A stretch of DNA of 64,000 bases, from contig JABAKD010000002.1 in NCBI GenBank assembly GCA_012845835.1, positions 22,927,018-22,991,017 on the forward strand, in the 5' to 3' direction. The notes beneath the pieces are model-generated. The model did not search any database. It was not told the DNA's origin and worked only from the letters and a program-made list of their open reading frames with translations. The stretch's first letter is position 1, and each line of letters starts with the position of its first letter. Shown one piece after another: positions 9,876-21,057 of this stretch. The position numbers were made by a program, and so were the translations under genes. The DNA is from Undaria pinnatifida. Lineage: Eukaryota > Sar > Phaeophyceae > Laminariales > Alariaceae.

Positions 9876-11036
9876 TTGGTTCACCTCGAAGAGGGCAGTG
9901 CAGTCGGAAAAGAGGAACCGTTGGCATGCGTGCAAAGGGCTGTGTGGGGCATGTTGTACGCAGATGACGCAGGAATTGTTTCGAAGTCGGCGGAAGGCCT
10001 TGCTAAAATGATGACAGTCATCGTGACTGTCTTCGAAGCAGCAGGCCTCACGGTATCGGAAAAGAAGACAGAGACGATGCTGCTACGAACACCGGACCAG
10101 ACATCCCTCGCCCCACCGCTCGCGATCGAAGCATCAGGCCAGAGGTATAAACAGACGACCCAGTTTTTATACCTAGGCGGCATTATCCACGAAAGCGCTG
10201 ACCTCTCGCTCGAAATCGAACGACGGATCCGTCTCATGCGGGCATGCCTCAAACGGTTTGGCCCGGAATTGTATGACAGGACGACCGCCCCGCTTAGTCT
10301 GAAAGTCCGCATGCTGAAGGCCGAGGTCATTGAGACCCTGCTGTACGGGTGTGTGACGTGGACCCTCAATGCGGACCACTTCGCCAAGCTCCGATCAGCC
10401 CACCACGAAGTCCTTTTGCGAGTCATTGGCTTCCAGCGCCGATTACGCACCGACCACACCACCCTCTCGTACGCGAAGGCCCTCAGGATGACACGATGCG
10501 AGAGCATCGAAACGACCATCCGTAAACGGCGGCTCTTCTTTGCCGGGGCCCTGGTGCGACAACACAAGGGGCGACTGCCCCGTCGGTTGATGTTCGGGAC
10601 GATCGCTGGTGGGGAGAACCCGAAACCAGGCGGACAACTTAAGACTTGGCCTAGAGCCATAGCTGAGGACCTTAGGGTGTTCAAAGCCAACGAGGGATCA
10701 ACGGAACACTCCCCCTTAGTTTTTGGAGTTGGGACCGCGCTGTGGCCCACTGCAGCAAAAAAGGTGGGCAAGTGGTACCGGGGGGTCCTCGAAGCAGCTG
10801 AACGGTTCATGGGCAGGTGGCACGAGGATGAGGCAAAGCTGAGTAGACAGCGCCGCGCATCCGCCGTGGGTGGTGTCGAAGGGAACGGGGGGAGGGGGGG
10901 CAGCAGGAGGGGTAGAAGGAACACCGCCCAAGGGTATGGGGGCAGGGGGGGGGACAGGAGGAGTACAAGGGAAACCGCGGTAGATGAAAGTAGGAAGGAG
11001 ACCGCAGACAGGGTAGCAAGGTACCAGGCCGACTAG
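9876..11036 (+). pseudogene. 5'-truncated LINE reverse transcriptase, C-terminal part
   Basis: An open frame of 386 codons carries the reverse-transcriptase active-site motif YADD at codons 28-31 (9957-9968). The thumb-like and C-terminal region typical of non-LTR retrotransposons follows (LGGIIHES, KVRMLKAEVIETLLYG, W at the 'tRNA-like' hinge). The fingers and first palm motifs, any endonuclease domain and ORF1 are absent, so it is truncated at the 5' end near 9860. The tail of the frame (Gly/Arg-rich, ending DRVARYQAD) recurs at 11440-11605 and, on the minus strand, at 40192-40553. It sits inside the Harbinger-like element. No activity is expected. Confidence 0.8.
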
Positions 11037-11439
11037 TAGGTGGAACCTTTCTATCTATGCCACTCGTACCGCCAACTGCTGCGGCTGCTCGGAATGTGAT
11101 GTCTTGGTACTTTGATTTTTCCGTGAATTTATTTATTTTATTTTATTTTATTTTTTTTCTTTCCCCTTCTTATCCTTATGAAGGGAGTCTTGCATGGTGG
11201 GTAGGTGACGAGCCTGTTTTATTTGGCCCTCCCAGTCTTCCTTCTTCTACTTGTTTCTTTTTTCCGGGGTATTTTTTCCCTTTCTTGCCCCCTTGCATGT
11301 CCATTTTGGCTCATGCTCGGGGTATGTTTCTATCTCCCGTGCTTTGGCTCCCCTTTTTATTTATTTATTTATTTATTTTGTCTTGGTTTCTTTCGTTGTT
11401 TCTCTCTTTTACAAGGTATTTTGGTTTAATGAGAAGAAC
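11037..11439. other. T-rich LINE 3' region
   Basis: T-rich sequence with (TTTA)n near 11338-11370 and 11129-11158 follows the RT stop. Hydrophobic frames here are translations of T-runs, not genes. Confidence 0.5.
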
Positions 11440-11605
11440 ACAAAGGGGGGAGGGGGGGAAACAGGAGGAGTAGAAGGAAAGCCGTCCAAGGGAATGGGGG
11501 CAGGGGGGGCAACAGGAGGAATAGAAGGGAGACCGCGGTGGACGAAGGCAGGAAGGAGATGGCAGACAGGGTAGCAAGGTACCAGGCCGACTAGTAGGTA
11601 CATAG
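11440..11605 (+). repeat. Second copy of the LINE 3' coding end
   Basis: Matches the purine-rich C-terminal coding end of the LINE at 10890-11040, including 'gggtagcaaggtaccaggcc' followed by 'gactagtaggt'. It implies a tandem or template-jumping insertion of the same family. Confidence 0.7.
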
Positions 11606-11983
11606 CACTTTTTGTCTTTCTCTGGGGTATTTTTTTCCCCTTTGTTCCCTCCTTGCGTGTCCAGGTTTTTGGCTCGTGTTCGGATTATCTTATTTTGGTT
11701 TTACTTTACTTTATTTTATTTCATTTTATTATGTTTCTTTTCCGAGCTTTGGCTCTCCTTTGCGGTTGGGTTGTTTCTTCGATTTCCCCTTCATTTTGTT
11801 TGTTTCATTTTTTGTTTTATTTTTATCTTTGTTTTTACTTGTTTTCTTATTTTGTTTTTTGTTTTTTGTTTTTGTTTTTGTTTTTGTTTTTGTTTATTTC
11901 GTATTTCTCTCTTCCAATGTATTTCTGTTGCTGACGTATGTATGTTGTGCCTGTCGTACCCAGTACTAGGGCATGACATTGCG
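11606..11983. other. T-rich low-complexity tract
   Basis: Contains repeated (GTTTTT)n near 11845-11895. No gene seen. Confidence 0.5.
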
Positions 11984-12138
11984 TTGTCGAATGCATTACG
12001 ATGCACTATCTCTGTGTCGTGGCTTGTGACCACAGAGCTGATCTTTCTAGGGTGAAGAATCAGTACGGACACTGGGTGTGCTGGATGTCGACGAGTAGAA
12101 GAACGGTTTAATGTGAAGAACACACACACACACACACA
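11984..12138 (+). repeat. SINE/LINE-tail repeat with (CA)n end, copy A
   Basis: Near-identical to 39299-39457. It starts 'ttgtcgaatgcattacgatg', includes 'gtgaccacagagctgatctt' and ends 'gtttaatgtgaagaacacac' plus (CA)n. A fixed 3' end with a simple-repeat tail is typical of retroposed sequence. Confidence 0.75.
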
Positions 12139-12699
12139 TTAATAGGAAGAGCACAGAAACTATAAAACCGACTCGACTGACGATAAGAAGAAGGACCAAA
12201 ATAATCCAGTCGAAAAGGGCCGTTTTCGACTGGCGGAATCCGACTGTATAAGAAAGGGTCTAAGGCCGGTGGGGAGGGAAACAAGGGAGCCAACAAAAAG
12301 AAAAGAAAAATAAAAGATGAAAAGAAAGGACGGCAGCAAGCCATTGCTGTCGCTTTCGCGCTCCCCCCATTGAACTCAACGGAAACAAACAAGCAAAGCG
12401 GAAACTGCCACTCGCTGTAGAGATGAAACCAACTAAACCAACAGCAAATAGACGATACAACGACCACGTGTTCATATTATGTTGTTTACGCGAGGCGGGG
12501 GATGGATGCCGTCGCTATGGGCGCCATGCAAGGAATACGCTGTTATTGTATGAAATCCTTCTGCGGTAGGCTATCCAGCATCCTGACCAATTTTGAACGT
12601 GGAAGAACCGTGACTTTCAGCGGTTTGATGCGTGAGATATGCTACTAAGTGGGTCGCTCCGTAGAAAACCGCTCTTCACGGTTTCAATCGCGCAGTTAT

Positions 12700-12970
12700 A
12701 ATCCATACGGAGCGGGGCGTTTTTTTTTGTAATGCCGCGGAGCGAAGCGGGGCGGACATCCGCACGTCGGGAAACTCACGGATTATTGCGGAGTGGATAT
12801 CCGCCGTTGGAAATGCCACAGAGCGGAGCGGATTTTTTTTCGTGTGTTTCGGACCGGAGCGGATCGGATACCCGCTTTTGGGAACAGTCACGGATTGTCG
12901 CGGAGCGGATACCCGCCGCTACAACTGTCACGGAGCGGTGCGGTTTGATCGAACCGCTCCGCAAAAAAAC
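12700..12970. promoter_or_regulatory. Right subterminal array of GGAGCGGATATCCGCC motifs
   Basis: About eight copies of the motif, several degraded to GGATACCCGC, mirror the left array of the hAT-like element and lie just inside its right terminus. Confidence 0.65.
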
Positions 12971-13007
12971 GCTCCACGGATATATTATCACCCCGTACAC
13001 ATCCCTG

Positions 13008-13015
13008 GTAATTTA
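13008..13015 (+). repeat. 8-bp target-site duplication, right
   Basis: GTAATTTA directly after the right terminus ...CATCCCTG. Confidence 0.65.
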
Positions 13016-15703
13016 TCATACTACAGCAGTAGAGTGTTGCGTTTTCCTTATTTTGAAGAACATCTTCCAAACACGTCAGCTGTGAGTTCGAAAAGTTTAG
13101 GGTCGTTCCTCATCTTTGCGAGCAGCGTGATACACGAATACAATGGAGGAGTTAAATTGACACGCGATGCGCATGAAAACATGTGGAAGTACGTGTGGCG
13201 AGCTTGAGCTTTATTTTTTCTAAACCATCCCGACTAAAACCCAAAAGTAATTATATCTACCAGGTAGCTTTTACAATTTGTGAATACGGCTAGGCATTAT
13301 TTTGAACATCTTCTCTCGCCTTTGAATTTCATACTTTAGAGTTTCTTGTTTCTTAATTTTTTATACTAAGTAATGTCAGAGCTTGGTTATTTTTTCTTAT
13401 TTTTGTCATGTACCGCGAGACCACATCCCACCTTCGACGTTGTACAGGTCAGCCGCAACCGAAAGTACTGCGATACTAATTTGCTGTGGGGGTAATATCT
13501 TGGGTTCCCCAACCAACAACAACGTACAGAACGTTGCAGGCCCGGCTGAAGCCGCTGCACCCGCAACGTTTTGTATCCGCCACGAGCTACGGCACAAAAT
13601 ATATCAATGCTCTAAGCCTAGCATGCACTGCGCATACATGTAGTGCACAGCAGCTTAAATAGCACAACGCAGACCGACGCGGATCAACTCGCCCCCCTCG
13701 ACGCTGAAAGCTCCGTGTAGCGAACATTGGAAGTCAGCGCCCGTACCGACGTCCTCACACCCTCCTGTTGCCTTGCCCCTAGCAGCGCCAACGCCCGAAC
13801 AGCGGCGCCCTCATCGGTGCTGTACCACTCCAACCGCAACCTCAAGCTGCTCGTGCTTCCATCAGCATGGAATATCACGCGGTAGTCATACTTGCACCTA
13901 GAACTCTGATGTGCTCTACGTGTAATTACCCCCCCGAACTAACCCAGTTCCAATCTCGCAAGCACCCCACGCTTATCGAGCTGCCAAATATTTGGGATTT
14001 CGTATGTATATCACAGATTTTTCGAACAGTAACATTGCTGCTGGAAGGTTGTGACTTTTGCCGTTATTTACGATGCGCTACCCTAGGTTCGGAACGGCCT
14101 CCTCTGTTGCAATGGCTGGGCGCCGAACGCGGCCATTTCTTCTGTTACCGTTTCTTAGGTTGTGGCCCATGTTCAGCTGTCTTCTTACACACGTTTTCTT
14201 ATTTTTTGTCAAACGTAAGCCTTTCTATCTTAGCAGGATCTTTCTTAAATCCGGCCCCCACTGTGCTGTAGTTCAGTGTGTTCAGCAGTTTTGTTGTTGG
14301 GACGTTAACGTCAACCCTTTGAGTTGATTTGTTAACGCACGTTCCCATGCCAAAACTCGAAGTCTATGACTGCGAAAGGCTTAAGACCTGTTTTTTCTCG
14401 CAGAAAAGGCATGCCGACGTGTGGGAACAAAATGACAATGCCGGGGACGCACGAGATACGCAGCTCTACTTGGAATGGGGCACCACGAAACTTGACCCAA
14501 TCTGGCCAATGCCGTACTCCTGTATCACAGGCGTTACAAGACCTTTAGTGTTTATTTATTTATTGATTTTTTGGGGGAGGGGCAACCGATGTCCATACCT
14601 CGTAGATAAAGCGGCACAATGAGACAGTATTGGTGAAAATCACGTCCTCGACGGCGCGTAAGACATGTTCTGCGTTCGCTCCCCGTTTGACCGTAACACG
14701 GTGGTGTGCCAGAGATTTCGCACAGGCCTTCACACGTAGCAACCAGGGTCAACCCGCCCAGCCACTGTTTCCCTCAGTAGAGTGAAGTCGAGCGAGCGCC
14801 TTTTTGGCTCGTACGGCGCGTTGCACACGTCTCGCGGCCAGTCCAAACCGGGGTCACAATGTGCCTTCGAGGTATGTCGTGCACTGCGAACCGGAGAGTG
14901 TCGCAAATGGAGCAGGATCGAGGAATATGCCGCGGTAAAGCACGAAAATACGTGGAGGTAAAAACGATCGCCACCAGAATATAACGCCTCGTTGCACGTA
15001 CTGGTGCGTGTAAGAGCAAGCGAAGCGATACAAACCCAGCCTCTCCTTACCTGATGTACCGCTTGTTTCGCCTGCGGCTCTTTTGATGTTTCCATCACTG
15101 AAGGACGCTCGGAATCGTTCCTGCCTCGAGCGCCGTCTACCGCACCGCGAAGAGCAGCGCGTGGAGAGATTGCTGTTACTGGCTTTGGTCCGGGTTCCGT
15201 TGGGCTACGCCTTTCGTCGACGATCGATGCCGACAGTAGGGTGGACGTGAGTGTAGCTCCATTCCTGTATGTTGACTCACCGCGAGCCGCAGGTTTTCGC
15301 GCAGAGCGACGCTAGATTTAGCCGTGCTGGGTGTCTAAATCGCTTATTTGTGACAGGGGATAAGGCTTCGGTGTTGCCGAGCGTCGACCTCGCGGCGGTC
15401 AGGGTGATGAAGTAACGCAGGAGCGTATTTAACGGTGCGTGGGTTAGGTTCGGTCATGGAGGACAGGTTCGCCAGCGCTACTCACGCGTGACGATCGTCT
15501 TTGTTTTCTTTCTCGAAATGTGCGGAGGTCCATGCTTGGCTTCGCGCAGTCGCTCACCTGCTCCACGTAAAGTAGGGGGGAATATCGGTGTAAGCGGCGT
15601 GTGCGCTAAGGGCACTCCGTGTTTGGATAGGTATGATTTTTGCCCATCAGCTACATTCGCAGCGGCCCTCCTCTAGCGTGATATGCGCCCGTCATTTTAT
15701 CAG
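13016..15703. other. Region upstream of fibrillin; no gene resolved
   Basis: A short relic of the G-tract family head lies at about 13075-13140 ('gtcagctgtgagttcga', 'ctcatctttgcgagcagcg'). Around 13684-13878 the minus strand has an open frame (Ser/Arg/Leu-rich, STDEGAAVRALALL) with no recognised domain. The missing first exon of the fibrillin gene, which should encode a plastid-targeting presequence, is probably in this interval. ATG-bearing frames near 15087 and 15520 were considered, but neither gives a convincing signal peptide with a phase-0 donor. Confidence 0.35.
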
Positions 15704-18230
15704 GCAATGGAGTCGGTGGCCGAGCTTAAAGGGAGGCTCTTAAAGCGTGCCGCTGGAGTCAACAGGGGGCTGAACTGCAGAGAGGAAGAACAGAAAGAAT
15801 TTGTCGACATCATTGAACGACTTGAGGTGGGTCGCCTGGGTGGTGTCAGGATGGGGTGCGATCGTGCTGGTGTGGTCCAATATCTCATTACTTTGTACGG
15901 AGTACTATTGCTGTCTGCAGCACGTTGCTGACCCTGTGTATGTAAGCAGTCCCGCTCTGACCGCTGACGATGCATGGGGCTTTCTTCGCGTGGGCTCAGA
16001 TTCGCTTTCGATTGACTATTATTTGGTGAAGTTCGGCGTCGCTTCTGCACCACGCACAACACTGCTGTAGGCTTCCGTCAGCGGTGATTGAGAAGAGAAC
16101 GCAAGGGTATCGAGCCCTCCTCGGTCGATCGTGCGCGTCTGGGAAGCGCCTTTGGTGATCCCGCGCCATGCGCGTGCTGCACCGCTCGTCCTGCCAATTC
16201 GCTTGTGTTGGCGCATGCTACTAGTACGGTGGCGGGTTGCCTAATTTTTCATTATCTCCTGACGTAAGGACCTCTATGTCTCACCCAAAACAGACGTTGA
16301 GACAAGAATAGAGTGCGACCCGATGAACAACCATGGCCTAGGGATATCACGACTGTCCTGTAAAGCACAAATGGTTTTCCAACGATATGGGATGTTCCTC
16401 GCAGTTGAAGAGCCCGGTCAGTCATTGCTAATCTGGCCAAAAAGTGCTACCTCTATCGTAGCGCGCGCCTAGTGCTTCACGGAAATATGACATGCGCTTT
16501 TGTTGCACTGTGTTCCACGAAACCGTCATCTGTCCGCGCTATTAATCTACGTACGGTTGCTTGAAACTCCGTGCTGCTCTCTGCTCGCTGTGCGCAACAG
16601 GCACAAAATCCGAACACCACGCCAAACTATGGTTTTTCCGACGGCACATCGATCTTATCTGGGGAATGGAAGCTTATTTTTACGTCAGCCTTGGATGTTT
16701 TGTCCTTGGGCCTTCTTCCAGGCATCGATGTCGGACAGGTCTTTCAAAACATCAGCGAAGACGGGACGGAGGTGAACCTATTGTGCTTGTATGATACAAT
16801 CCTTGAACATCAAGACGGTATAGCCCTACGATGGAAATAGTGCAATGACACTACTGTAGTACTACGCTGTGTATGTTCTCACCAAATATTTCGTGCTGTT
16901 GACCGGGTGTTATACCCGGGAATTTTCGTCACGCAGGGCGTGGTATGCACGAGCCCCAGGTTAGATATCGTTCGGCGCTCGCCTGAACCTTATCCGCTCG
17001 ACCGCGAAACATTTGGCTGCGGTCGGCCGCCACGAATGGTCTGCGGAGCTTGCCTTGCCCAGCCCTTTTGGAACTGCACCCATGTTTTGTGGGACGAACT
17101 ATTTGGAAATAGTGGGGGATGCCTTCTGCTGCTCTAAAACTAGGATCAAGAGACCCCACGTGCACGAAAACGACTCCCTGCAGCCGAGAGGTACCCTTGA
17201 CATGACCATGGATTTTTTTATGTAGTTCGGGGTATGCGCGCGCAACACGTTCATTTTAATCGCCAGCAGAGCTCACGTTTTTGTTTGCATAGTGTGTGCT
17301 TTGACCGCCATTGGATACACCCATAGCAATTTCGGAGAAACGAGCCTTCTTCAACGACGTAAACGGTACGCTTCTGTTTACGCAGTACGTCCCTCCCCTG
17401 GTCGATCGATATGACTGAATGATGGCTGCAGATAGCGAACATCGTGGACCTTCAACCAAAGGCAGCTCCCGTGTTCGAGCGATTCATGGGTATCACTTCT
17501 GCTAGGCTGAAGGTGTGTTCGGCTTGAATTTTCGCAGATAATGTGTATAGAAATAGAGCCTGTGCTACCACCTGCCAAGGGTTTACCAACGCGATACCAC
17601 AAGAAAATGGTTGGCAAACAAGCGAAAGAGAATGAACGATTTGGTGGCCTTTGAATTTGACTATTTTTTGTCTCGAGCCACCCAAGCTAAATGTCGCGTT
17701 TTGGGCGAGGTAAACAGCCGGACGGGTTGGCTTTTCGGGCCTCTAGCAAGAGCTTATTCCTGCTTCATTGATGTGCCACCACCAAGCAGGATTCCAGGCC
17801 TTTGTACGTAGTGAACATTGGTTTTTCCCGCTTTCGCTTGCATGCGTAACGTTTGTATTGCCACAACAGTGCAACGTCGTCCTCACTTGGAGACCGGTGA
17901 CCTATGTCGAATATTCGGTTCGCGCCCGCTTTCGTGCGGCGCGTCCCCGCGCTAAGACACGCGTTCTGTGTTGGTTTTCCATCCTACGTGAAGCAGGTCC
18001 TTGCGGCGTCAAGCGTAGAAGGAGACAGGCGAATTACCCTCTCCTTCCGAAGTTCACAGTACTCGCCGCAAACCCTGCTGGGGCGGGACGTTTCGGCGAC
18101 GTTGCCCCCGCTAAAATTCAGCCTGCCCCAGATTCCTGGTGCCGGCTGGGTGGACACCACATTTATTGACGATGATATTCGCGTTGCCAGGGCGTTTGGA
18201 GGGAACTTGTTCGTGCTGGCACGAGTGTGA
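15704..18230 (+). CDS. Plastid lipid-associated protein / fibrillin (PAP family), 4 exons recovered, 5' end missing
   Basis: Exons are 15704-15826, 16601-16771, 17432-17512 and 17997-18230 (stop TGA at 18228), each bounded by AG/GT and all joined in phase 0. Together they give ~202 residues aligning along the PAP/fibrillin domain. Exon 1 here reads ELKGRLLKRAAGVNRGL, the family's opening helix with the NRGL motif. Exon 2 has LSGEWKLIFTSA and IDVGQVFQNI. Exon 3 has NIVDLQPKAAPVFERF and ARLK. Exon 4 ends with the signature WVDTTFIDDDIRVARAFGGN then LFVLARV. Family members sit in plastid plastoglobules or thylakoids and bind lipids; the exact role of this paralogue is unknown. A presequence-encoding upstream exon is expected, because the first recovered exon begins directly at an acceptor (ttttatcag) just before the domain. 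It lies between transposon-rich blocks but its own exons are intact. Confidence 0.9.
16262..16460. repeat. Diverged repeat shared with 19345-19535 (fibrillin intron 1)
   Basis: Both segments contain 'atag.gtgcgacccc.atgaa', a 'ggcctagg.at' block and end with 'aaaaagtgctacctctat'. They look like old copies of one dispersed repeat. This copy is intronic. Confidence 0.4.
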
Positions 18231-19344
18231 AGATAGCGGGAAGCGTATAACGCTTTTCCGATCGTTGTTGCTTGCTAGCGCTGCGTCTTCAGTTGCGTTA
18301 GGGTTATCTTCGCTCACTGTTGAAGGCGTTTTTGCCGTGGTACATGGCAGTATTTGTTTTTACCATGGCGTCAAGGGTTACCAACGGGGGATTTTGAGTT
18401 GGCAGCGAATAAGAAAAAAGCGACGCGCTCCCACTGTCTCCCACGTGAGGATTGCAAGGAGGTTAAAGCTACGTACGTGGTGTGTTTGGTGGTTGTGGTC
18501 CCCTTGTTTTTCTTCGCAGTCTGTTCGGGAATATAGTGCTGCCGCATATTTGCTCTTGTAAGGCGATACTACTTGTAATACTGCTGCTGCGGTAGCGCTT
18601 CCATCGGTTAAGCTAGGGCTGTTTGAGCTACGTACTCTTCGTCCGTGTCTGGATTTGAATCAGAGCGATAATAGTAGTACTTGCTCTTGTACAGAAGAAA
18701 CCAGACACCGCACCCAAATTAGAGTTAAGCTTCCTTATGAACATGACTTTGGAATTTTGTGGGGTACCCAATCTTAGCCTTCACTCTTCCTGCTCGACGG
18801 CTTCAATTCCCGTTCCGAAGTTAGACTGAAAAGCAGCACGCCACTTTTTTTTTTGAGTCGGGCCCAGTACAAGGCTGGCACTTTGTCGTGACTCGTTCGT
18901 GCGCATTGGAGTCGGGCTGTTCGTTGGAGGGATGCTTTCGTGTATAGAAATGAAAGTGTAAATGGCATGTTGATATTTTGTCGATCATATTTGATGCTGC
19001 ATACCAGGCGTATGGTCAAGGTATTTCCTGCACACGGTAAGTTGGAGATACAGGATATCTTGCGCGGCGGCGGGCTGCTCTGGTGCCTTGAACTGCTTTT
19101 ACCGGCGGTACAATATTTTTCAAACATTGGTTGGTGTTATTTTTGTGTGACAGGAGGTTGCTTGGGACTTGGGACGCACCCTCCGTAGCCTACCAGGTTT
19201 GCGCATTGAAGCAGGTCCCGCTGTGATCACGCACGGACACATGCTACGGCGGTAAAGGTGTGTGCAGCCATATTTTTATGAGACTCCTCACTCGAGGAGG
19301 TGTATGTATACCTTCTTAACCTTGTCTTAACCCCAAAACCTTTT
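18231..19344. other. Downstream of fibrillin; nothing further supported
   Basis: Probably includes the fibrillin 3' UTR. Plus-strand frames near 18250-18560 and 18940-19190 have no recognisable domain. Confidence 0.3.
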
Positions 19345-19535
19345 TTTTTTTTGGAAAAATGATAGTATTAGGAAATAGTGCGACCCCATGAAAAACAGCA
19401 CGCGGCCTAGGTATAAAACGACCAAACATGCAAAATAAAACGACCTTTTAGCGCTACTGGGCTAAACAAAGGAGTCCCGAGATTCAGAAAATATTTTCAT
19501 CAAGAAGTGAAAAAGTGCTACCTCTATCTATCGCA
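19345..19535. repeat. Diverged repeat shared with 16262-16460
   Basis: See the intronic copy for the shared landmarks. This copy is followed by ordinary sequence up to the minisatellite. Confidence 0.4.
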
Positions 19536-19984
19536 GCAGGCTTCTCGTACACAGTGGTGGTGAATGCTGTGTATTGTCCGATTATTAGGGGCTCGGAGAT
19601 GAAAGAGGTCTAAACGACAGGTGGGTCCGGCCCTTGCCTCGCCCTGGGCTCCCACGTGTCCTATACGAACGAATAGATGGGCCTTCCAAAGCAATATCAC
19701 ACAACACTGTAGCCCATCCTGATGAGCCAGCCGCACATTTTGCGCCAATGCTACCACGGTAGGGGAGTCCCTCTTGGGGCCTTGTTTGCAGTGTGGCTCG
19801 GGGTTCACTCGCGCGAGTGACCCCACTACTGTTCCTTGCGGTCACCGGCTTTCATCTGTGCTGCTATAAATTTTGGCATGCATCTCCAATGGGATGGCTG
19901 GTTACCCTGCGCCAAACAAAATCGCGTCACGTGTTTTTTTGTCGGTGAGGTACAGAGTCACTCGTGCGGGTATGATAGACACTG
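19536..19984. other. No gene recognised
   Basis: Minus-strand frames of 85-100 codons are present at 19524-19845, but no domain or splice partner is visible. Confidence 0.3.
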
Positions 19985-20650
19985 CGCATAGGATAAATGC
20001 TACTTGTTCTGGTGCAATGAGCGCGAGCGTTTTGGGCGACCCTTTACTGTGCTGCCCCCTACACTGTGCATAGGATAGAGGCTGTTTGTTTTGGTGCGAT
20101 GAGAGCGTGGGTTTGTGCGACCCTCTCCGGTACTGTCCCCCTCCACTGCCGTTAGGGAAAATGCTGCCCGATTTTCTGCGATTGGCTACGTGTGACCCTC
20201 TACTGTGCTAACACCCCCTACACTACTCTTAGGGTAAATGCTGCCCTTTTTGCTGCCGAGGGCGTCGGCTTCTTGGTGCAACCCTTTACTATGCTGCCCC
20301 CCCCCTGGGCCTAGGGTAAATGCTGCATGTTTTGGTGCGATGGGCGTGGGCTTCTTGTGCGACTCTTTGCTGTGCGACCCCCCCCTACAGTGCACCTAGG
20401 TTAAATGCTGGCTGTTTCGGCGCGATGGGCGCGGGCTTCTTATGCAACCCTACCCTTTCCTGTGCTACCCCCCCTACACTGCACCTAGGTTAAATGTTGC
20501 CTGTTTCGGTGCGATGGGCGTGGGCGTTTTGGGCGACGCTTTCCTGTGCTACCCCCCCCCGCCTAGGTTAAATGCTGCCTGTTTTGGTGCGATGGGTGCA
20601 GACGTGCATTTACTGTGCTCCCCCGAGCACTGCGCAGCTAGCATCAGTGC
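19985..20650 (+). repeat. Minisatellite, ~80-bp unit, about 8 copies
   Basis: Each unit runs 'taaatgctgcctgttttggt' - 'gcgatgggcgtgggcttctt' - 'gcgaccctttactgtgct' - C-run - 'tacactgcacctaggt'. Units vary in length mainly through the C-run. Units differ by several per cent, so the array is not very recent. It lies just upstream of the Ty3/Gypsy element. Confidence 0.8.
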
Positions 20651-21057
20651 TGCCCATCTTCGCCCTTTTTACTGCAATCGGTCAAGCGTTACCGTTGTAC
20701 CCTACGGGCAGCCTGAGCGCTGTCCTGGTGTAGCGGTCTTGGTGGATGGTGCCCTTCTTACAGCTGTTGTTTCGGACGCTCCTTACCTGCATTTTGAGTG
20801 GGCGCCACTCTTTTTCGTGCCGTGGGCGCTGACACTATCTTCCTTTTATGCTGCTAGTTGGCGTAGATGCTGCCATCGCCCCATTGATGCTGAAAGGTGC
20901 CGAGGCTCACACCTTGCTCTTTTCTGGCACACAGATTTCGACACCAATTGAAGTGAGAACACCGCGACAATATATCGACCTTCTGCGCTCCTTCACGCGT
21001 CTCTCTCGTCCCCCCCCCACCTCCCTTCCTCCCGCCGCCCTCCCTACAGACAGCAAA

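Larger units (their letters stand above)
9229..12260. mobile_element. PIF/Harbinger-like element with TAA duplication
   Basis: The left end GGCCTGTTCTTATACAGTCG and inverted right end GACCCTTTCTTATACAGTCG are near-identical. Each is followed inward by 'cagtcgaaaa' motifs around 'cggccgttttc'. TAA flanks the element on both sides (9226-9228 and 12261-12263), the usual PIF/Harbinger TWA duplication. No DDE nuclease or Myb-like partner is visible; the interior is LINE and SINE-type debris. It is nested within the hAT-like element at 7963-13007. Confidence 0.65.
7963..13007. mobile_element. hAT-like non-autonomous DNA transposon, ~5.0 kb
   Basis: The left end reads CAGGGATGTGTACGGAGT and the inverted right end reads CAGGGATGTGTACGGGGT, 17 of 18 identical. 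The 5'-CAGGG start and flanking 8-bp near-duplications fit the hAT superfamily. About 450 bp inside the left end and 300 bp inside the right end are filled with iterated GGAGCGGATATCCGCC motifs, as expected for subterminal transposase-binding arrays. The interior shows no hAT transposase, BED finger or dimerisation domain. It instead holds a nested Harbinger-like element (9229-12260) with LINE sequence. Mobility would have required a transposase supplied elsewhere. Confidence 0.8.

Noticed and set aside
9881-10924. 347-codon minus-strand frame
   Set aside because: It is the antisense shadow of the LINE reverse-transcriptase frame, which has the YADD motif on the plus strand.
11057-12055. Hydrophobic frames that look like membrane proteins
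   Set aside because: They are translations of T-rich low-complexity DNA downstream of the LINE.
20442-20951. 169-codon plus-strand frame
   Set aside because: It runs through the 80-bp minisatellite and shows no domain.
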